64,000 nt of DNA from Photobacterium frigidiphilum (GCF_003025615.1 NZ_PYMJ01000001.1:413301-477300), one strand, 5' to 3'. Positions 31,213 through 40,591 are shown, numbered from the stretch's first letter. Program-made: numbers and translations. Notes: generated by a model from the letters alone, not told the origin.

Positions 31213-31674
31213 TTACCTCTCTACAGGCTTATCTGCAAATGTATTCTGAACTCTTGTGCTTCTTATCAGGTATACGCTAAACCATAGCGTTAATAACATG
31301 ATAATTGCCCTCGTCCAGCTGAATGCACCATGTGTGAGCGACAGGTGATACAGTTGCAATAAACAATCAGTTAAATAGGCAGCTAGTAATAATTTTTTGC
31401 CATGCTGCCATAATATATTCATTATTTTTTTATTTTTATATCGCTGACCCGATAACCACATCAATAATATTGCGGGTAAACCCATTGCCATTCCGATATA
31501 TAAACTATCTCTATATGGATAGAATATTGTCAATATTTGTGCACCTTGCTCGCGACTGGCACCAGCCATCACAAAAACAAACCATGCTTTGGCACTAAAC
31601 GTCAGTGCCAGCCATAACATTTTCGATGGCTTCAATGTACCGTGCTTGTCATAAGCATCTATTGGATAAAGCAA
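31213..31674 (-). CDS. yfeZ: DUF2919 family inner-membrane protein (YfeZ-like)
   Basis: A 153-residue membrane protein with about four hydrophobic segments (MLWLALTFSAKAWFVFVMAGA, SLYIGMAMGLPAILLMWLSG, LLLAAYLTDCLLQLYHL, IIMLLTLWFSVYLI). The start YPIDAYDKHGTLKPSKMLWL is the recognised DUF2919 beginning. It initiates at TTG with a GAGGAA site 7 bases upstream. Function is unknown. Neighbourhood with a YfeX-like peroxidase repeats the E. coli arrangement. Confidence 0.8.
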   Translation of the reverse strand: MLYPIDAYDKHGTLKPSKMLWLALTFSAKAWFVFVMAGASREQGAQILTIFYPYRDSLYIGMAMGLPAILLMWLSGQRYKNKKIMNILWQHGKKLLLAAYLTDCLLQLYHLSLTHGAFSWTRAIIMLLTLWFSVYLIRSTRVQNTFADKPVER

Positions 31675-32152
31675 AACAATTCCTCACACATTCTCTCTCT
31701 TATGAGCAATGGTGCCGAATAGCCTTAAATTCAACCAAAGTGTGAAATGCACAACGTATTAATTACCCGCTCACAATAATCTAAATTACGGATTTAAGAA
31801 CTTAGCAGTGATAAATTCTGTGGCGCACCGCACTGTTCAATTTTTAATCTTGCCGTTTTGATCACGTTTTTGTAAGAAAAACTCTAACATCATCTTTTAT
31901 TCAGGTAACAAACAGAATGTAATACGTATTTTCCGAGTTAGAAACAAACAGCACAAAAGCATTTTAAATCAATTGGTTAAATAACAAATCAAACATATTT
32001 ACAGTTATAGCTGTATTTATTGCTTGTTGAAAAATTACTACATATCTATTCATTCTGATCGTTCAGATACACTCACGCACAAGATACAGACGAGGTATAA
32101 TGTCGTTTAAACAATCAAGGTACCAAACGATTGACCTTTAGGTGGAATGAGA
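31675..32152. other. Intergenic stretch between yfeZ-like and DUF2956 genes
   Basis: AT-rich and non-coding as far as I can see. A TATAAT hexamer at 32096 could be the -10 of the DUF2956 gene, though no good -35 is present. Confidence 0.5.
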
Positions 32153-32491
32153 ATGAATATTCAAAAAACAAGTAACGCTCCATCAGCAGAAACACAAGCT
32201 GAAGCAATGCAAATAGCTAAAGCAACTCAAAAACCCGGTCAAACTAAAGAGCAAACTCGTGTAGTGGCACAAGGGATCCAAAAAGGGATTGAGTTATATA
32301 AAAAGCAGCAAAAAGTAAAATCACGTGAGCGTGACAAGCTTAGAAAAAAAGACCTTAAAGAAAAACAACAACCAGTAGAACCGTCTGAAACGCTTCCAGA
32401 GAAGATTGTTGAACACAAGCAGCATTGGTTACCTTGGGGATTACTTATTGCATCATGGGTAGGTTTTGCTGCGTATATTGCGGTATCATAA
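32153..32491 (+). CDS. DUF2956 family membrane-anchored protein
   Basis: A 112-residue protein: Gln/Lys-rich charged N-terminal two thirds (QAEAMQIAKATQKPGQTKEQTRVVAQGIQKGIELYKKQQ, then a very basic stretch) and a single C-terminal membrane segment (WLPWGLLIASWVGFAAYIAV). This matches the DUF2956 family of vibrios, whose function is unknown. I choose the ATG at 32153 because the AGGTGG site is 7 bases away; the ATG at 32147 is too close. The next gene follows in 23 bases. Confidence 0.82.
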   Translation: MNIQKTSNAPSAETQAEAMQIAKATQKPGQTKEQTRVVAQGIQKGIELYKKQQKVKSRERDKLRKKDLKEKQQPVEPSETLPEKIVEHKQHWLPWGLLIASWVGFAAYIAVS

Positions 32492-32514
32492 TTAGCATAA
32501 ACAAAGGATTGAGC

Positions 32515-32964
32515 ATGACCCCTCGTTTATTACTACTCACAATAATTATTATCATGACTGGCTGTTCAAATGCTGACGGTGTAAATGCCGCTGTTACCGA
32601 CCGGTCACTACAAATGTGTGGTGACAAACCCAACTGTGTATCAACACGTGACAAACGTGATAGCTTCCAGCTGGCTAAATTCACACTCAATGAAACCGGT
32701 CTCTCCCATTGGGCTGATATAGAGCAGCTCGCTCTTTCTTTATCTGGTGCGAGTCTTGCTAAAAAAGCGCCTAATTACCTTCATATTGAATGCCGTAGCG
32801 CTTTCTTTGGTTTTGTGGATGATTTTGAATTGCGCCTTCAAGGCAATGAAATCATTGTTCGATCTGAATCACGAACAGGCTATTCCGATTTTGGTGTAAA
32901 CCGTGACCGTGCAGAAGCATTCCGCGCTTTGTTATCGGAAAGTCATTACCTTGCATCAGAATAA
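32515..32964 (+). CDS. DUF1499 family lipoprotein
   Basis: A 149-residue lipoprotein: signal with lipobox MTGC (Cys17). The DUF1499 core includes CGDKPNCVSTRD, LHIECRSAFFGFVDDFELRL and SRTGYSDFGVNRDRAEAFR. Function of the family is unknown. The ATG at 32515 has an AAGGA site upstream; the longer frame overlapping the previous gene is not used. Probably co-transcribed with the DUF2956 gene. Confidence 0.88.
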   Translation: MTPRLLLLTIIIIMTGCSNADGVNAAVTDRSLQMCGDKPNCVSTRDKRDSFQLAKFTLNETGLSHWADIEQLALSLSGASLAKKAPNYLHIECRSAFFGFVDDFELRLQGNEIIVRSESRTGYSDFGVNRDRAEAFRALLSESHYLASE

Positions 32965-32991
32965 AAAGTAAGGTTTATCCAAAAACACACT

Positions 32992-33006
32992 TGATAATAA
33001 TTATCA
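32992..33006. promoter_or_regulatory. Fur box
   Basis: TGATAAT-A-ATTATCA is a perfect 7-1-7 Fur inverted repeat. It lies 28 bases after the DUF1499 stop and 40 bases before the next start, and overlaps a possible -35 (TTGATA). Confidence 0.85.
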
Positions 33007-33046
33007 TTTAGATTAACTTATTCATTAACGAATAAGGAGCAATCAG

Positions 33047-33250
33047 ATGAATAGACCTTCTTTTTTAGTCATCAGCTTTATTGGTTTAATCAGTATGGTA
33101 TTACTCCACCTTGGTGAAGTGTGGCTAGATGACAAGACACTTACAGGCGTCTCTTTCTTTATTGAATGGTTACCACTCTATATAGCCTGGACAGTAATGA
33201 TGTTAATCGGCTTATTTCAACGCACCTCTCATGTGAACAATACGCATTAA
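33047..33250 (+). CDS. Small two-helix membrane protein behind a Fur box
   Basis: I do not recognise this 67-residue protein. It has two hydrophobic helices (FLVISFIGLISMVLLHLGEVW and FFIEWLPLYIAWTVMMLIGLF) joined by an acidic loop (LDDKTLTG), with a short polar tail containing two His. A good AAGGAG ribosome-binding site and an own terminator support a real gene. The perfect Fur box upstream suggests induction in iron starvation, so a role in iron uptake or adaptation is a reasonable inference and nothing more. Confidence 0.78.
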   Translation: MNRPSFLVISFIGLISMVLLHLGEVWLDDKTLTGVSFFIEWLPLYIAWTVMMLIGLFQRTSHVNNTH

Positions 33251-33278
33251 AAAAGCCACGTCTTATCGACGTGGCTTT
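33249..33278. terminator. Bidirectional terminator between the Fur-box gene and the nap operon
   Basis: GCCACGTC and GACGTGGC form a perfect 8-bp stem with a 5-base loop. A-runs and T-runs on either side let it end both converging transcripts. Confidence 0.92.
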
Positions 33279-33331
33279 GAGTTATGTACTTAATATTTGA
33301 ATCTATCCGTTATTGAACAACGATTGCTCTG

Positions 33332-33466
33332 TTATACGTTTTTGTCTTTACCTAACGATAAAAGCCAAATTGAAACGACAGCTACAACAGCAAAGCCAGA
33401 AAAGATAATAACGGGCATTGCGGCATAACCTAATACATGCCAAATCACTGATTCTAATGTACTCAT
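33332..33466 (-). CDS. Tiny membrane protein, TIGR02808 type, at the end of the nap operon
   Basis: A 44-residue protein, too short for most ORF callers: MSTLESVIWHVLGYAAMPVI, one membrane helix continuing through IFSGFAVVAVVSIWLLSL, and a GKDKNV tail. An AAGGT site precedes the ATG, and its start lies 19 bases after the napC stop. It fits the TIGR02808 family, described as short one-helix proteins found near periplasmic nitrate reductase genes in Photobacterium and Vibrio. It may be a small partner of NapC or the electron-transfer path, but no function is known. Confidence 0.85.
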   Translation of the reverse strand: MSTLESVIWHVLGYAAMPVIIFSGFAVVAVVSIWLLSLGKDKNV

Positions 33467-33485
33467 ACTCTACTTACCTTTGTTA

Positions 33486-34061
33486 TTACCAGCCTTCTAT
33501 ACCTTGCATGTCAGGCAGTTTGTGGGCAATACCTTTATGACAATCCACACAGGTTTTCTCACCCGATGCTAATGCCGTTGAGTGCTGCTTCACACTACGT
33601 GGACCTTGCTCAGAGAAATCCATGTAATCGAAGTTATGGCAATTACGACATTCTTGAGAATTATTCTCTTTCATTCGATGCCATTCTCGTTCTGCTAAAT
33701 GACTTCGACGCTCTTTGAACTTCTCTTCTGTATCAATCGTCTTCGTTACATAATGCGCAAACAATTCTTTTGATGCTTGAACTTTACGTACAATTTTATC
33801 TGTCCAATTATGAGGTACGTGACAATCTGAACAAATAGCTCGTACACCAGAACGGTTAGAGAAGTGAACGGTTTCACGGATCTCTTTAACGATAGGTGCG
33901 TGACAACCAGAACAGAATTCCTCTGTATTGGTTGCTTCCATCCCGGTGTTAAATGCACCCCAGAATAATAAGCCGCCCATGAACCCCATAAGTAAAACAA
34001 CGCCAACGGCCACTTTACTTGGTGATCTCAACCTTCTCCAGAACGCTTTTATAATGTTCAT
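33486..34061 (-). CDS. napC: Tetrahaem cytochrome c NapC
   Basis: NapC takes electrons from quinol in the inner membrane and passes them to NapB/NapA in the periplasm. The 191-residue protein has an N-terminal membrane anchor (VAVGVVLLMGFMGGLLFWGAF) and four CXXCH haem sites: CSGCH (50), CSDCH (77), CRNCH and CVDCH. This is the NapC/NirT family pattern, and the gene follows napB. Confidence 0.96.
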   Translation of the reverse strand: MNIIKAFWRRLRSPSKVAVGVVLLMGFMGGLLFWGAFNTGMEATNTEEFCSGCHAPIVKEIRETVHFSNRSGVRAICSDCHVPHNWTDKIVRKVQASKELFAHYVTKTIDTEEKFKERRSHLAEREWHRMKENNSQECRNCHNFDYMDFSEQGPRSVKQHSTALASGEKTCVDCHKGIAHKLPDMQGIEGW

Positions 34062-34091
34062 ATATAGCCTCTCTTATGATTGCGGCTATAA

Positions 34092-34601
34092 CTAGCGCAG
34101 CGCATCAACACGTTGGAAATCATTACCTACTAATGGTTTAGCATCGGCCTGAGGTACGTGACATTGCTGACAGAAGTAACGGCGTGGTGATACATCTGAA
34201 AGCACTTGGCCTTCACGTGTTTCATAGTGCGTTACACTGATTTTGGTTGCGCCCATTTCTTTCGCATTTTTCCAGCTGTGGCAAGCTAAACATTTATTGG
34301 CGTTTAATGACACTTCGTAATTACGAATAGTGTGCGGAATCAAAGGTGGCTGATAAACGTAATCGCTATCAATCGTACCTTGGTCACGAGGGTAACGTTT
34401 AAATGCATCTGCCGGACGCGTTGTTTCTAGCTCACTTGCACCACGTAATGATTCAACGCCACCAATACCGCCTGGGTTCATCGTTATTTGGTCTAAAACT
34501 TTGTGGCTGTCTGTTGTTGGTGCGCTAGTTTCTTCAGCACTTTGCACCGCTCCAGCTAACAACATGCCAACAGTCATAACTGCTAAAACTAATCGTTTCA
34601 T
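34092..34601 (-). CDS. napB: Dihaem cytochrome c NapB, small subunit of periplasmic nitrate reductase
   Basis: NapB is the periplasmic electron-transfer subunit of NapAB. The 169-residue protein has a Sec signal (RLVLAVMTVGMLLAGAVQSA) and two haem motifs, CLACH and CQQCH, with HKVLDQITMNPGGIGGVESLRG and PPLIPHTIRNYEVSLNANKC as family segments. It lies 90 bases after napA. Confidence 0.96.
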   Translation of the reverse strand: MKRLVLAVMTVGMLLAGAVQSAEETSAPTTDSHKVLDQITMNPGGIGGVESLRGASELETTRPADAFKRYPRDQGTIDSDYVYQPPLIPHTIRNYEVSLNANKCLACHSWKNAKEMGATKISVTHYETREGQVLSDVSPRRYFCQQCHVPQADAKPLVGNDFQRVDALR

Positions 34602-34691
34602 TGCTTTCTCCGCCTAATGGCTAAATTCGAGTCAAGCAGGTGATTACCTATATTGGTTACAGGCAATCAACTACTAATATCATCCGATTAT

Positions 34692-37178
34692 TTAAACTTT
34701 GGTGATTTTAATTGGGCACTTCTTGTAGTCTGTCTGTTTCGACAGTGGGTCAGTAGCATCCAAAATCAGTTTATTAACCAAAACACGAGCATCGAAGAAC
34801 GGTACAAAGACCAATCCAACGGGTGGACGGTTACGACCTCGCGTTTCTACTCGACAACGAACTTCACCACGGCGAGATTCCAATAGCACTTCATCACCAC
34901 GGCGCAAACCGCGTTTTTGCGCATCATCTGGGTGGATAAAGCAAAGTGCATCAGGCACTGCTTTATACAACTCAGGAACACGACGCGTCATTGTACCTGT
35001 GTGCCAATGTTCAAGTACACGACCTGTACATAGCCACATATCATATTCTTGATCAGGTTCTTCTGGTGCTGGTTCAAACGGTGCAAAAATGATGTTTGCT
35101 TTACCATCTGGCTTACCGTAGAAACGGAAACCTTCGCCTTCCGGTACATATGGGTCAGAACCTTCAACGAAGCGCCAAAGTGTTTCTTTACCATCAACAA
35201 CCGGCCAACGTAAACCACGTACTTGGTGGTAAACATCGTACGGTGCTAAATCGTGACCATGGCCACGACCAAATTCTGCGTACTCTTCAAACAAACCTTT
35301 CTGTAAGTAGAAGCCTTGTGCTTTCGCATCATCGTTAAGTTCTTGTGCTTCTGAAAGCGGGAACTTATCAACCTGACCATTACGGAATAATACTTCGTAC
35401 ATGGTTTTACCACGGTACTCAGGCATCTGTGCTAATAAGTCTTCACCCCATACTTCTTCAATCTTGAAGCGCTTAGAGAATTCCATTAACTGCCATAAAT
35501 CAGACTTTGAATCACCTTGTGATTCGACTTGCTGATACCATGCTTGAGTACGACGCTCTGCGTTACCGTAAGCACCTTCTTTTTCTACCCACATTGCTGT
35601 AGGTAAAATCAAATCAGATGCTTGTGCAGTCACTGTTGGGTACGGGTCTGAACATACGATGAAGTTCTCTGGGTTACGGTAACCCGGTAAACGTTCTTCG
35701 TTAATGTTAGGACCAGCCTGCATGTTGTTATTACACATTACCCAGTAAGCGTTTAGCTTGCCGTCTTTCAACATGCGATCTTGCAGTACTGCGTGGTAAC
35801 CAGGTTTTGGTGGAATCGTACCGTCAGGCAGTTTCCAGATTTTCTCTGCAATAGCACGGTGCTTAGGGTTTGCGACAACCATATCGGCAGGCAGACGGTG
35901 TGAGAATGTACCCACTTCACGTGCTGTACCACAAGCTGATGGCTGACCAGTTAATGAGAACGGGCTATTACCAGGCTGAGAAATCTTGCCAGTTAACAAG
36001 TGAATGTTATAAACCAGGCTGTTCATCCAAACGCCACGAGTATGTTGGTTCATACCCATTGTCCAAAGTGACATTACTTTCACTTTTGGATCTGCGTATT
36101 GCTTCGCCATCTCTATTAGTTTTTCTTCAGATACACCCGACATCTGCGATGCTTTCTCAACAGTGTACTCAGCAACAGATGCTTTGTATTGTTCGAAATC
36201 CATTGGGTGAAGCGCACCTGAGTTAGGGTGTTTTGCTTTCATCTGAAGAGGGTTATCATCACGTAGACCATAACCGATGTCTGTTTCAGCACGTTTAAAG
36301 TGGGTATGCTTTGTAACGAAATCCCAGTTTACTGCATCGTTTTGGATGATGTAGTTTGCGATAAAGTTAGCAATCGCTAGATCGGTCTGAGGTTCGAAAA
36401 TCATACCGTTATCAGCCAGTTCAAACGAACGGTGATAATACGTTGATAACACGTTTACTTTAACATGAGGGTGACTTAAACGACGGTCAGTAATACGTGT
36501 CCACAATACTGGGTGCATTTCTGCCATGTTAGATCCCCACAGCACGAATGAATCTGCGTGCTCGAAGTCATCATAACAACCCATAGGCTCATCAATACCA
36601 AAAGTACGCATAAATCCACCTACAGCCGAAGCCATGCAGTGACGCGCGTTAGGATCGATATTGTTTGAACGGAAACCTGCTTTCATCATTTTTGATGCTG
36701 CGTAGCCTTCCATAACAGTCCACTGACCAGAGCCGAACATACCAACACTTGTTGGGCCCTTTTCTTTCAATGCTGTTTTGAATTTCTCGGCCATCACATC
36801 AAATGCTTGGTCCCAAGAAACAGGGGCGAAATCACCTTCTTTATGATATTCGCCATCTTTCATACGCAACATTGGCGTTTGTAGGCGATCTTTGCCGTAC
36901 ATGATCTTAGAAAGGAAATAACCTTTAATACAGTTAAGGCCTTTATTTACCGGAGCTTCAGGATCACCCTGCGTTGCCACTACACGACCATTCTGTGTAC
37001 CAACCAGTACTGAACAACCGGTACCACAAAAACGACAAGGCGCCTTGTCCCACTTGATTTTTGTTTCATCAGAGCTAACAATTAAGTTAGCAGCTGACGC
37101 TGGCAGGGTAATGCCCGCAACAGCTGCTGCCGATGCTGCCGCGTTTGCTTTCACAAACGCACGTCTTGTCATTTTCAT
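34692..37178 (-). CDS. napA: Periplasmic nitrate reductase, catalytic subunit NapA
   Basis: NapA reduces nitrate to nitrite in the periplasm with a bis-MGD molybdenum cofactor and one [4Fe-4S] cluster. The 828-residue protein has a twin-arginine signal ([17 protein letters not shown]). The cluster cysteines are in [13 protein letters not shown] and GLNCIKGYF, and the Mo-ligand cysteine is in [11 protein letters not shown]. The C-terminal [18 protein letters not shown] is the MGD-binding end. Its first four bases overlap napD, so translation is coupled; NapD is its maturation chaperone. Confidence 0.98.
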   Translation of the reverse strand: MKMTRRAFVKANAAASAAAVAGITLPASAANLIVSSDETKIKWDKAPCRFCGTGCSVLVGTQNGRVVATQGDPEAPVNKGLNCIKGYFLSKIMYGKDRLQTPMLRMKDGEYHKEGDFAPVSWDQAFDVMAEKFKTALKEKGPTSVGMFGSGQWTVMEGYAASKMMKAGFRSNNIDPNARHCMASAVGGFMRTFGIDEPMGCYDDFEHADSFVLWGSNMAEMHPVLWTRITDRRLSHPHVKVNVLSTYYHRSFELADNGMIFEPQTDLAIANFIANYIIQNDAVNWDFVTKHTHFKRAETDIGYGLRDDNPLQMKAKHPNSGALHPMDFEQYKASVAEYTVEKASQMSGVSEEKLIEMAKQYADPKVKVMSLWTMGMNQHTRGVWMNSLVYNIHLLTGKISQPGNSPFSLTGQPSACGTAREVGTFSHRLPADMVVANPKHRAIAEKIWKLPDGTIPPKPGYHAVLQDRMLKDGKLNAYWVMCNNNMQAGPNINEERLPGYRNPENFIVCSDPYPTVTAQASDLILPTAMWVEKEGAYGNAERRTQAWYQQVESQGDSKSDLWQLMEFSKRFKIEEVWGEDLLAQMPEYRGKTMYEVLFRNGQVDKFPLSEAQELNDDAKAQGFYLQKGLFEEYAEFGRGHGHDLAPYDVYHQVRGLRWPVVDGKETLWRFVEGSDPYVPEGEGFRFYGKPDGKANIIFAPFEPAPEEPDQEYDMWLCTGRVLEHWHTGTMTRRVPELYKAVPDALCFIHPDDAQKRGLRRGDEVLLESRRGEVRCRVETRGRNRPPVGLVFVPFFDARVLVNKLILDATDPLSKQTDYKKCPIKITKV

Positions 37179-37447
37179 GAATCATCCTCAGATTGCGAAT
37201 CAAAGTGTTCAATTTGGTGATACACTAAAAAAGTTATTAAAACATGTTCTAAATTATTTATTTTATCTATAGTATCAGTTACATACCCTTGATTTGCCGT
37301 TTCCAATACTACAATAATCTTTCCCTCAGGGCTTTCGCCAGGTATTTCAGTATTTGGCATTTCAAGTATCTGAGCTTTTACTTCTTCTAAATATTCAGGT
37401 TTTACATGAACAACTAGGCTTGATATGTGTACTTCTTCTTGTGCCAT
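37175..37447 (-). CDS. napD: NapA maturation chaperone NapD
   Basis: NapD binds the Tat signal of NapA and delays export until the cofactor is in place. The 90-residue protein contains [19 protein letters not shown] and GKIIVVLET, the beta-alpha-beta pattern of the family. It lies between napF and napA and overlaps the napA start by 4 bases. Confidence 0.95.
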   Translation of the reverse strand: MAQEEVHISSLVVHVKPEYLEEVKAQILEMPNTEIPGESPEGKIIVVLETANQGYVTDTIDKINNLEHVLITFLVYHQIEHFDSQSEDDS

Positions 37448-37461
37448 AAGCTATTTCTCTT

Positions 37462-37941
37462 CTAATTTTTCGTGGCCATACTAATGGCAGATGCAGGGCA
37501 AACTGATAAGCAAGCGCCACAACCGTTACAAACGTCCGAATCCAATTCTGGTAATGCCACACCACCAGCTTGTAGTTTGAAACGAATCGCCTGCACTTCA
37601 CACATATCACCGCAGCTCCTGCACTCTATTTTGTTATGAGCAAAACAGTTGGGAGTAATCTGCGCTTTTAAATCCCAAGGCAGCTCCGTTGTAGGGCGGA
37701 ACAACCTTTCAGGGCATGCTTCAGCACATTGTGTACAAAACGTACATTCACCACGATTAAAGTCGATAATGGGAAACCCACCATCGCCCTTTACAATAAT
37801 CTGTGTTTCACACGCATTTATACACTTGTTGCAGCGGGTACAACTGTCTACAAATGTATCTTCATCTATAACCCATGGCATTCGCGGCAATTCTGGAGTA
37901 CGACGCCGAGAAAGTAGATTTCGGCGGGAACGATCGAACAT
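37462..37941 (-). CDS. napF: Ferredoxin-type protein NapF
   Basis: NapF is a cytoplasmic iron-sulfur protein that helps mature NapA. From the ATG at 37941 it has 159 residues (MFDRSRRNLLSRRRTPELPR), with an AAGG site upstream; the open frame extends further but lacks support. Cysteine groups CTRCNKCINAC, CTFCTQCAEAC and CNGCGACLSVCP bind three [4Fe-4S] clusters. It is first in napFDABC; napG and napH are absent here, as is common in vibrios. Confidence 0.94.
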   Translation of the reverse strand: MFDRSRRNLLSRRRTPELPRMPWVIDEDTFVDSCTRCNKCINACETQIIVKGDGGFPIIDFNRGECTFCTQCAEACPERLFRPTTELPWDLKAQITPNCFAHNKIECRSCGDMCEVQAIRFKLQAGGVALPELDSDVCNGCGACLSVCPASAISMATKN

Positions 37942-38089
37942 TTGCTGATACCTTAAGTAAAGTAATATGAATAAAAAATATATACTACGGACTGTAAATG
38001 TGTATATCGACGGTAAACACTTTAAAATACCATTCATAATCCGTCATTATTTTACACAGTAAGTGTAGATACAGTAACAAATGCTTAAA

Positions 38090-38105
38090 TACCCACTTAG
38101 GGCTA
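38090..38105. promoter_or_regulatory. Candidate NarP 7-2-7 binding site
   Basis: TACCCAC-TT-AGGGCTA is an inverted pair of heptamers; each half differs from the TACYYMT consensus at one position. NarP prefers this arrangement. It lies about 150 bases from both napF and narQ. Confidence 0.55.
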
Positions 38106-38119
38106 ATTTGTAGGGTTAA

Positions 38120-38133
38120 TTGTTTTGGATCAA
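38120..38133. promoter_or_regulatory. Candidate FNR site
   Basis: TTGTT-TTGG-ATCAA matches TTGAT-N4-ATCAA at 9 of 10 positions. Anaerobic activation of nap by FNR together with NarP would fit the known scheme. Confidence 0.6.
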
Positions 38134-38257
38134 TAAAATAAAACGCCAACCCTCACACTATTCATTTTAGAGATACAACACTAAGTATGGTGTAATACTA
38201 AAGTATTACCCAATTATTCTTAATGATTACATTGCCTTTCACTCAAAAGGAAAGACT

Positions 38258-39955
38258 GTGCAAAACCGGCCACTCAAACCAGTTACATCCACGATTGCCC
38301 GTGCGATGCTGGTTATACTGCTATTATCCGTCGCGACGACCAGCTTTGCGCTTTTGACATTAGCCTCGAGTTTAAACGATGCAGAAGCCATTAATGTTTC
38401 AGGTTCATTGCGTATGCAGAGCTACCGATTAGCTTATGATATCAATACGAACTCTCCCGAATTAACTCACCATCTAGACCAATTTGAACAATCCCTCTTT
38501 TCTCCCTCTATGGCAGCACTAGAGCATTGGACCGTTCCGACTAATATCAAAAAGCATTACTACGGATTGATCGGTCGTTGGGAAAATTTACACCCTTTAA
38601 TGCATACCCCTGAACAAGATCAATACCTGCAAGAAGTGGCTGAGTTTGTTCATCTCATCGATCGTTTTGTTTTTGAGTTGCAAGAGTTCTCGGTGATCAA
38701 GCTACAGGTGTTATCTGTCGCAGGAGGGATCGGCTTAAGTCTTATCTTAATAGTGGCGCTATTTACCATTCACTTTACGCAACGTAAAATTGTGTCGCCG
38801 TTAAACCAATTAGTTGCCGCCAGTGGAAAAGTGCAAAGCGGTCATTTTGATATAAAGATTGATATTAAAAGTGATAACGAAATTGGTATTTTAGCCGACA
38901 ATTTCAGTAAAATGTCGTCTGAATTAGGCAAGTTATACCGTGGTTTAGAAAAGAAAGTCGATGAAAAAACCCGTCGATTACGCCATGCTAACGAATCATT
39001 ACAGGTACTCTATAACTGCTCACAAGAGTTATCAGTTAGCCGGTTGACCTCGCAAAATTTTTCAACCATGCTTGAGACATTGGTTGCGATAGAAGGGCTT
39101 ACGGCTGCTAAACTCATTATAGATGAAACCAAGGTTGGCAATACTGAGATCGTGGTCGGAACAGAAATAGACCAACGTTGGCATTATCAAGATCTCAACA
39201 TTGATGGGAAAAATTTAGGGCAATTATGCTGGCAATATACACTACCCTGCCCAGATCAAACCCTTATAGACAATATTTCAAACATTTTGGCTCGAGGAAT
39301 TTATTATAACCGCGCGCAAAAGCAAAGTGAGCAATTACTACTGTTAGAAGAGCGTGCAACAATTGCACGAGAGTTACATGATTCATTAGCTCAATCATTG
39401 TCATACCTTAAGATTCAAATGACGCTATTGAAACGTCAGTTAAAAGAAAAAGATAATGGCTGTGATAATACCAATAACATTGTGACAGATATAGATAGCG
39501 GCTTATCCGGTGCTTATACTCAATTACGTGAATTATTGAGCACGTTCCGCTTAACCATTAAAGAGGCGGATTTTGGTGAAGCGTTAGTCGAAATGCTAGA
39601 ACCTCTCGATAATCAAACCGATGCCATGCTGGTTATTGATAACCATTTGTCATCGTTGAGCCTAGATGCACATCATCAAATACATGTTCTTCAAGTCATT
39701 CGAGAAGCGGTGTTGAATGCGATAAAACATGCTCAAGCTGACGAGATAATTGTCACTTGTAGTCAAAAAGATGAACAGGTTGATATCAAAATTTCCGATG
39801 ATGGATTAGGCTTCGACCCTAAAAATGAAAAACTGAACCATTACGGCTTAGCCATAATGGCTGAAAGGGCTTCGCGCTTACATGGCAATATTAAGATTAC
39901 AACAATGCTAGGCGATGGTTGTGAAGTTAACTTAACCTTTTCGCTTGAAATTTGA
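38258..39955 (+). CDS. narQ: Nitrate/nitrite sensor histidine kinase, NarQ type
   Basis: A membrane sensor kinase for nitrate. The 565-residue GTG-initiated protein has a first membrane helix (AMLVILLLSVATTSFALLTLA), then the nitrate-binding P-box-like stretch EAINVSGSLRMQSYRLAYDI, a second helix (VAGGIGLSLILIVALFTIHF) with HAMP, a GAF-like linker, the HisKA_3 box ERATIARELHDSLAQSL with the phospho-His, and a HATPase_c domain (DDGLGFDP). It overlaps no gene and is followed 9 bases later by the response regulator. Confidence 0.93.
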   Translation: MQNRPLKPVTSTIARAMLVILLLSVATTSFALLTLASSLNDAEAINVSGSLRMQSYRLAYDINTNSPELTHHLDQFEQSLFSPSMAALEHWTVPTNIKKHYYGLIGRWENLHPLMHTPEQDQYLQEVAEFVHLIDRFVFELQEFSVIKLQVLSVAGGIGLSLILIVALFTIHFTQRKIVSPLNQLVAASGKVQSGHFDIKIDIKSDNEIGILADNFSKMSSELGKLYRGLEKKVDEKTRRLRHANESLQVLYNCSQELSVSRLTSQNFSTMLETLVAIEGLTAAKLIIDETKVGNTEIVVGTEIDQRWHYQDLNIDGKNLGQLCWQYTLPCPDQTLIDNISNILARGIYYNRAQKQSEQLLLLEERATIARELHDSLAQSLSYLKIQMTLLKRQLKEKDNGCDNTNNIVTDIDSGLSGAYTQLRELLSTFRLTIKEADFGEALVEMLEPLDNQTDAMLVIDNHLSSLSLDAHHQIHVLQVIREAVLNAIKHAQADEIIVTCSQKDEQVDIKISDDGLGFDPKNEKLNHYGLAIMAERASRLHGNIKITTMLGDGCEVNLTFSLEI

Positions 39956-39964
39956 GGACAAAGT

Positions 39965-40591
39965 ATGACGTGTTGGAAAATAATGATAGTGGACGATCAT
40001 CCACTTATGCGACGTGGTATTGGTCAATTATTAAGCTTTGAACCAGATTTTGAAATGATTGGCGAAGCAAGCAACGGAACAGATGCTGTTGCTATGGCAC
40101 ATGAAAAAAATCCCGATCTTATTTTGCTTGATTTGAATATGAAAGGCATGTCTGGTCTTGATACACTAAATGTAATGCGTGCTGAAGGTATTCTTGCCAG
40201 CATCGTAGTACTAACGGTTTCAGATAGTCGCTCTGATGTGAAAGCGCTAGTCGCTGCAGGTGCTGATGGGTACTTATTGAAAGATACTGAACCCGATGAA
40301 TTAATTAGCCTGCTGAAGAAAGCGTTATGCGGTGGTAAAGCTTACAGCGATATTGTTCGAGAACACTTAGAAAGTAATACAGAGCAAGATTGCCTATTAA
40401 ACTTGCTTACTGATAGAGAAACTCAAATATTACAAGAAGTTGCTAAAGGCTACCGTAATAAACAAATTGCAGATGCGCTGTTTATTTCAGAAGCGACAGT
40501 TAAAGTACATATGAAAAGTTTACTGAAAAAACTGCAAGTAAAATCACGTACAGCAGCCACTGTTTTGTATTTAGAAGCACAAGGGCAGTAA
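39965..40591 (+). CDS. narP: Nitrate/nitrite response regulator, NarP type
   Basis: A 208-residue regulator: receiver domain (KIMIVDDHPLMRRGIGQLL, phospho-Asp in LILLDLNMKGMSG, conserved Lys in LLKDTEPDE) and a LuxR-type helix-turn-helix (LTDRETQILQEVAKGYRNKQI, ATVKVHMKSLLKKL). It is the partner of the upstream kinase and the likely activator of the divergent nap operon. The stop TAA shares a base with the next ATG. Confidence 0.94.
   Translation: MTCWKIMIVDDHPLMRRGIGQLLSFEPDFEMIGEASNGTDAVAMAHEKNPDLILLDLNMKGMSGLDTLNVMRAEGILASIVVLTVSDSRSDVKALVAAGADGYLLKDTEPDELISLLKKALCGGKAYSDIVREHLESNTEQDCLLNLLTDRETQILQEVAKGYRNKQIADALFISEATVKVHMKSLLKKLQVKSRTAATVLYLEAQGQ

Larger units (their letters stand above)
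37942..38257. other. Divergent control region of nap and narQP
   Basis: It holds the NarP-type and FNR-type candidate sites listed separately; no gene was seen. Confidence 0.7.

Noticed and set aside
30783..31280. 165-codon plus-strand ORF
   Set aside because: It is antisense to the 135-residue gene, which has a signal peptide, a ribosome-binding site, operon spacing and a terminator.
37942..38037. Longer start for napF
   Set aside because: The 32 extra residues lack a ribosome-binding site and are unlike NapF N-termini; the ATG at 37941 fits.
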